From Theocolax elegans (Eukaryota; Arthropoda; Insecta; Hymenoptera; Cerocephalidae): 64,000 bases of DNA. The notes below the pieces were generated by a model. The model did not search any database and had not been told where the DNA came from. It worked only from the letters and a program-made list of their open reading frames with translations. A program made the translations under genes and the position numbers. Numbering within the stretch: position 1 is the stretch's first letter; each line of letters begins with the position of its first letter. Where the stretch lies: assembly GCA_026168455.1 (NCBI GenBank), contig CM047426.1, positions 30,687,058 through 30,751,057 of the forward strand. Reading direction: 5' to 3'. Shown here one piece after another: positions 61,531-64,000 of the stretch.

Positions 61531-62640
61531 AATTAGAATCTGAATAGAAAGTTGAAATGGTATTTTAACTGTTATCGAATTGATATCGAATTTAAATTTC
61601 TATGCATTTATTCAAATCAACTTTACTCGCTTGCGATTCAATATAATTTTATTTTATTTTCGATTCTTTTCTCTTAAATTTTTATTTACACACGCATTCA
61701 CATCCATGCACACATTCATCTATATATATACGCATACACACACACAAATAAATAAATATAATATGAAAATTACGAGATATTTGTTGTATTATTTAATCTT
61801 TGTAACGTGCACGAACAGTCAGAATATACAATTTATTGATTTTCATATCTAAAATATCTAAAATGTTAGTGAAAATATTCTTGCATAATTGAAATTAATT
61901 GTTCGAGAAACACGTAAATGATTGAACACAACGTTGTTATTGTTGTAGTTGTTTTCTACTTAATTCCTATAAAATATTTGTCGAATTTACAAATTACAGT
62001 TGGTCAGTTGAGACCATACCCATAGCTTTTAATATTATCAAATTTTGATGTATAACTTTGAATTAAATAATAATATATTGATTAATTTTGGCTGAAATGT
62101 ATGTATTTATTATTACAGATATCTTATTCTGTAAATATTGAGAAAGAAAAAAATAATTTTATCCTAAGTATATTTCGTTTCCATAAAACAAAGCTGGTAT
62201 CACCTAAATAAACTTATAAATTAATAAAATATAATAACTTAAGAAGTCAAATAATAACTATTAACATACACAAAGAAATGGATTATTTATTTGCGAAGAC
62301 GAGATTGTGAAACACATGAAAATACTATATGTGCACGCAGTATTACTCATTAACTTTATGACAGTATTCTACTGCCTTTTTACAACACGTGTTTAAGAGA
62401 TTGCCAGGCCGTTATGTTAACTAACATTGATAGTCTACGTTTAAGATTGAATATATTAATTTTTTGCACTTGCAGAATAATCGTGTATTTGTTAATCTTT
62501 TTTTGGTTTTCTGGTAATCTGGAATCGGTTAAACAATATTGGAAGCGAAAGTTTATATATGTACATAAATACTAGTTTTAGTATACAATTTTCAGAGGAA
62601 CAACGAGATTAACGGTAAATTGCATTCGGTATTTCATACG
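61531..62640. other. AT-rich sequence with a CA/TA microsatellite
   Basis: The CACA/TATA repeat lies at 61688-61757. Nothing else is recognised. Confidence 0.5.
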
Positions 62641-63000
62641 GTAGGTATAAATTTCTTTGTTTCGCATGCGAAACAACCCAGTCGCATAAAATACCGAGGG
62701 CGGCCCAAGACGGCGTGACGCCATCCTCCCGGAAATGGAGTCTCTAATCTCGATACTTCTCCCGAGGTAACGTGATATCTCTCGCGTTATTATCAGCCAG
62801 AGTTGGCGTTGCGGGCTCGCGTAAATGTAACCAGGCGCTGGTCATTATACAGACGACAACTCGAAACCCTTTGTCCGTCTTGGAGTCGAGGAAACTTAAA
62901 CTACTTTATGCTCTTACCAATCCTATTTCGTTCAGAAAATGCGATTGCAGCCATGGTATTGCGTGCACGTAGGTACAGGTAAGAAGAATCAACTGTCATG
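62641..63000. other. GC-rich island with a 20-bp perfect palindrome
   Basis: TTGTTTCGCATGCGAAACAA at 62657-62676 is its own reverse complement. CpG-rich sequence follows, including GGCGTGACGCC at about 62713-62723. A palindromic factor-binding site or cruciform is possible. Confidence 0.45.
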
Positions 63001-64000
63001 GTACTCAAGATTAATTTTAACTAAAACTCAAGATTTCGTTCGTGCTCCATAATTTATTAATGAACGTTGAAAACAGTATTTGTTTTAGGAGTAAATAATG
63101 GACATTATCTTTACATTATCGTTTCTAGGTTTCGTATTTACCAAAAAAAATAACCACATGCTACTTTTAAAACATATATTGTTATTATATATTAGTCTAT
63201 TAAACGTAATTTGTTTATAATCGATGTAATTTGTATTATTTAAAATGGAATCATATATAGGTGCTGTAATATTCCAATGCCATTGTTTCGAAATAATTCT
63301 AATGAAAAATACTAACAATTGCACTATTATTATTATTAATATTTTCTATGTTTTAATATATCTAATATATGTATAAATAAATCCAACCCTTTTTTAAATC
63401 TTTGAATGCAAAAATAAATATCATACTTAATATACTTTCAGTCATAGTGAAACCTCTATGCTTTCACCATACAAAAAATTACCACAGATCTCTAACGTTG
63501 AAGCGATTCAATTGAAAAGGTTTTAATAGTCAATGATCACGAATATGAGGTCAGATTTTGAAAATGTAAAATGGTGAACTCAACATAGTCAATCCAATTT
63601 GACAGTCTAATGGGTAGATCTAGGAGAGAGTTGCAAATATCTCGTCCGCAAAATTTAACATTCCTATAGGATTTTTTTCAATTTAAATTCTTGATATTTT
63701 CTCATTCACCTACTCGGATTCACCCTCTTGAATTTAGGAATTATGAAATTAGGACTTCAGATTCGTGATCAGTAGCTCTAAAAATCTCCTAGTAATAAAA
63801 TTATGGCCAAAATCATAAGTTGAAAAATATATAACAAAATTTTCTACGTTTTCAGTGAATAAGATGAATTAATTTCAGTAGTAATCTGTAAAGTAGTTTA
63901 AAACATTCTAAATACGGCAGCTGATTTGAATTCTTTTAAGAAAATAGAGTTCTTCCAAAAACCATCAAATACAATATAAATTCGACTGGTTTATTGAAAA
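63001..64000. other. AT-rich sequence to the right edge
   Basis: No gene, repeat or island is recognised. Confidence 0.5.

Noticed and set aside
61229..61536. Two overlapping plus-strand frames (97 and 78 codons)
   Set aside because: Two different frames over the same bases with no domain in either; no splice sites in phase.

Overview
The window reads as nuclear DNA of an arthropod, most likely an insect and plausibly a hymenopteran such as an ant. The grounds are an AT-rich background broken by GC-rich islands that still keep many CpG dinucleotides, a BEL/Pao-type retroelement, short introns of 71-80 bp in the one recognisable host-gene fragment, and several foldback or MITE-like elements. 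No intact protein-coding gene is recognisable, so the window is probably intergenic or inside a very long intron. The organism call is inference.

Region by region: 1-3027 is GC-rich and carries foreign-looking coding sequence on the minus strand. A 263-codon reading frame is open from 790 through the left edge. It has a Pro/Ala-rich and basic N-terminus and could be a virus-like structural protein or a gag. Next comes a hairpin-rich noncoding block, then a broken BEL/Pao gag-protease fragment whose 5' end is cut at about 3027. From 3028 to 5080 the sequence turns AT-rich and holds a 121-bp tandem repeat, an intron-containing fragment resembling replication protein A large subunit (OB-fold DBD-B), the 3' end of a non-LTR retrotransposon with an A tail, and a 215-bp hAT-like MITE. 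From 5081 to 21504 AT-rich sequence alternates with GC-rich islands; it includes a 554-bp imperfect inverted repeat (11262-11815) and a candidate 5' exon with a good splice donor (14450/14451).

The most unusual part is 21505-32870: three different tandem duplications, two copies each, nearly head to tail. The first pair carries a 1.4-kb foldback element with about 600-bp terminal repeats; each copy has lost the opposite end. The second pair duplicates 2.39 kb including a whole GC-rich island. The third pair duplicates 1.37 kb containing a short inverted-repeat element whose interior is a row of stem-loops. Copies differ mostly by 1-bp indels in homopolymers and short repeats, so an assembly or consensus artefact must be weighed against real recent duplication.

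From 32871 to 64000 the AT-rich sequence is dotted with GC-rich islands of 0.3-1.9 kb, many bordered by GA/CT tracts. This part also holds one tRNA-derived SINE-like element, one candidate TATA-plus-initiator promoter and a few palindromes. The islands look more like cis-regulatory or 5'-UTR sequence than protein-coding exons. No tRNA gene, rRNA gene or known microRNA was recognised by eye, and no gene cluster or pathway can be described.
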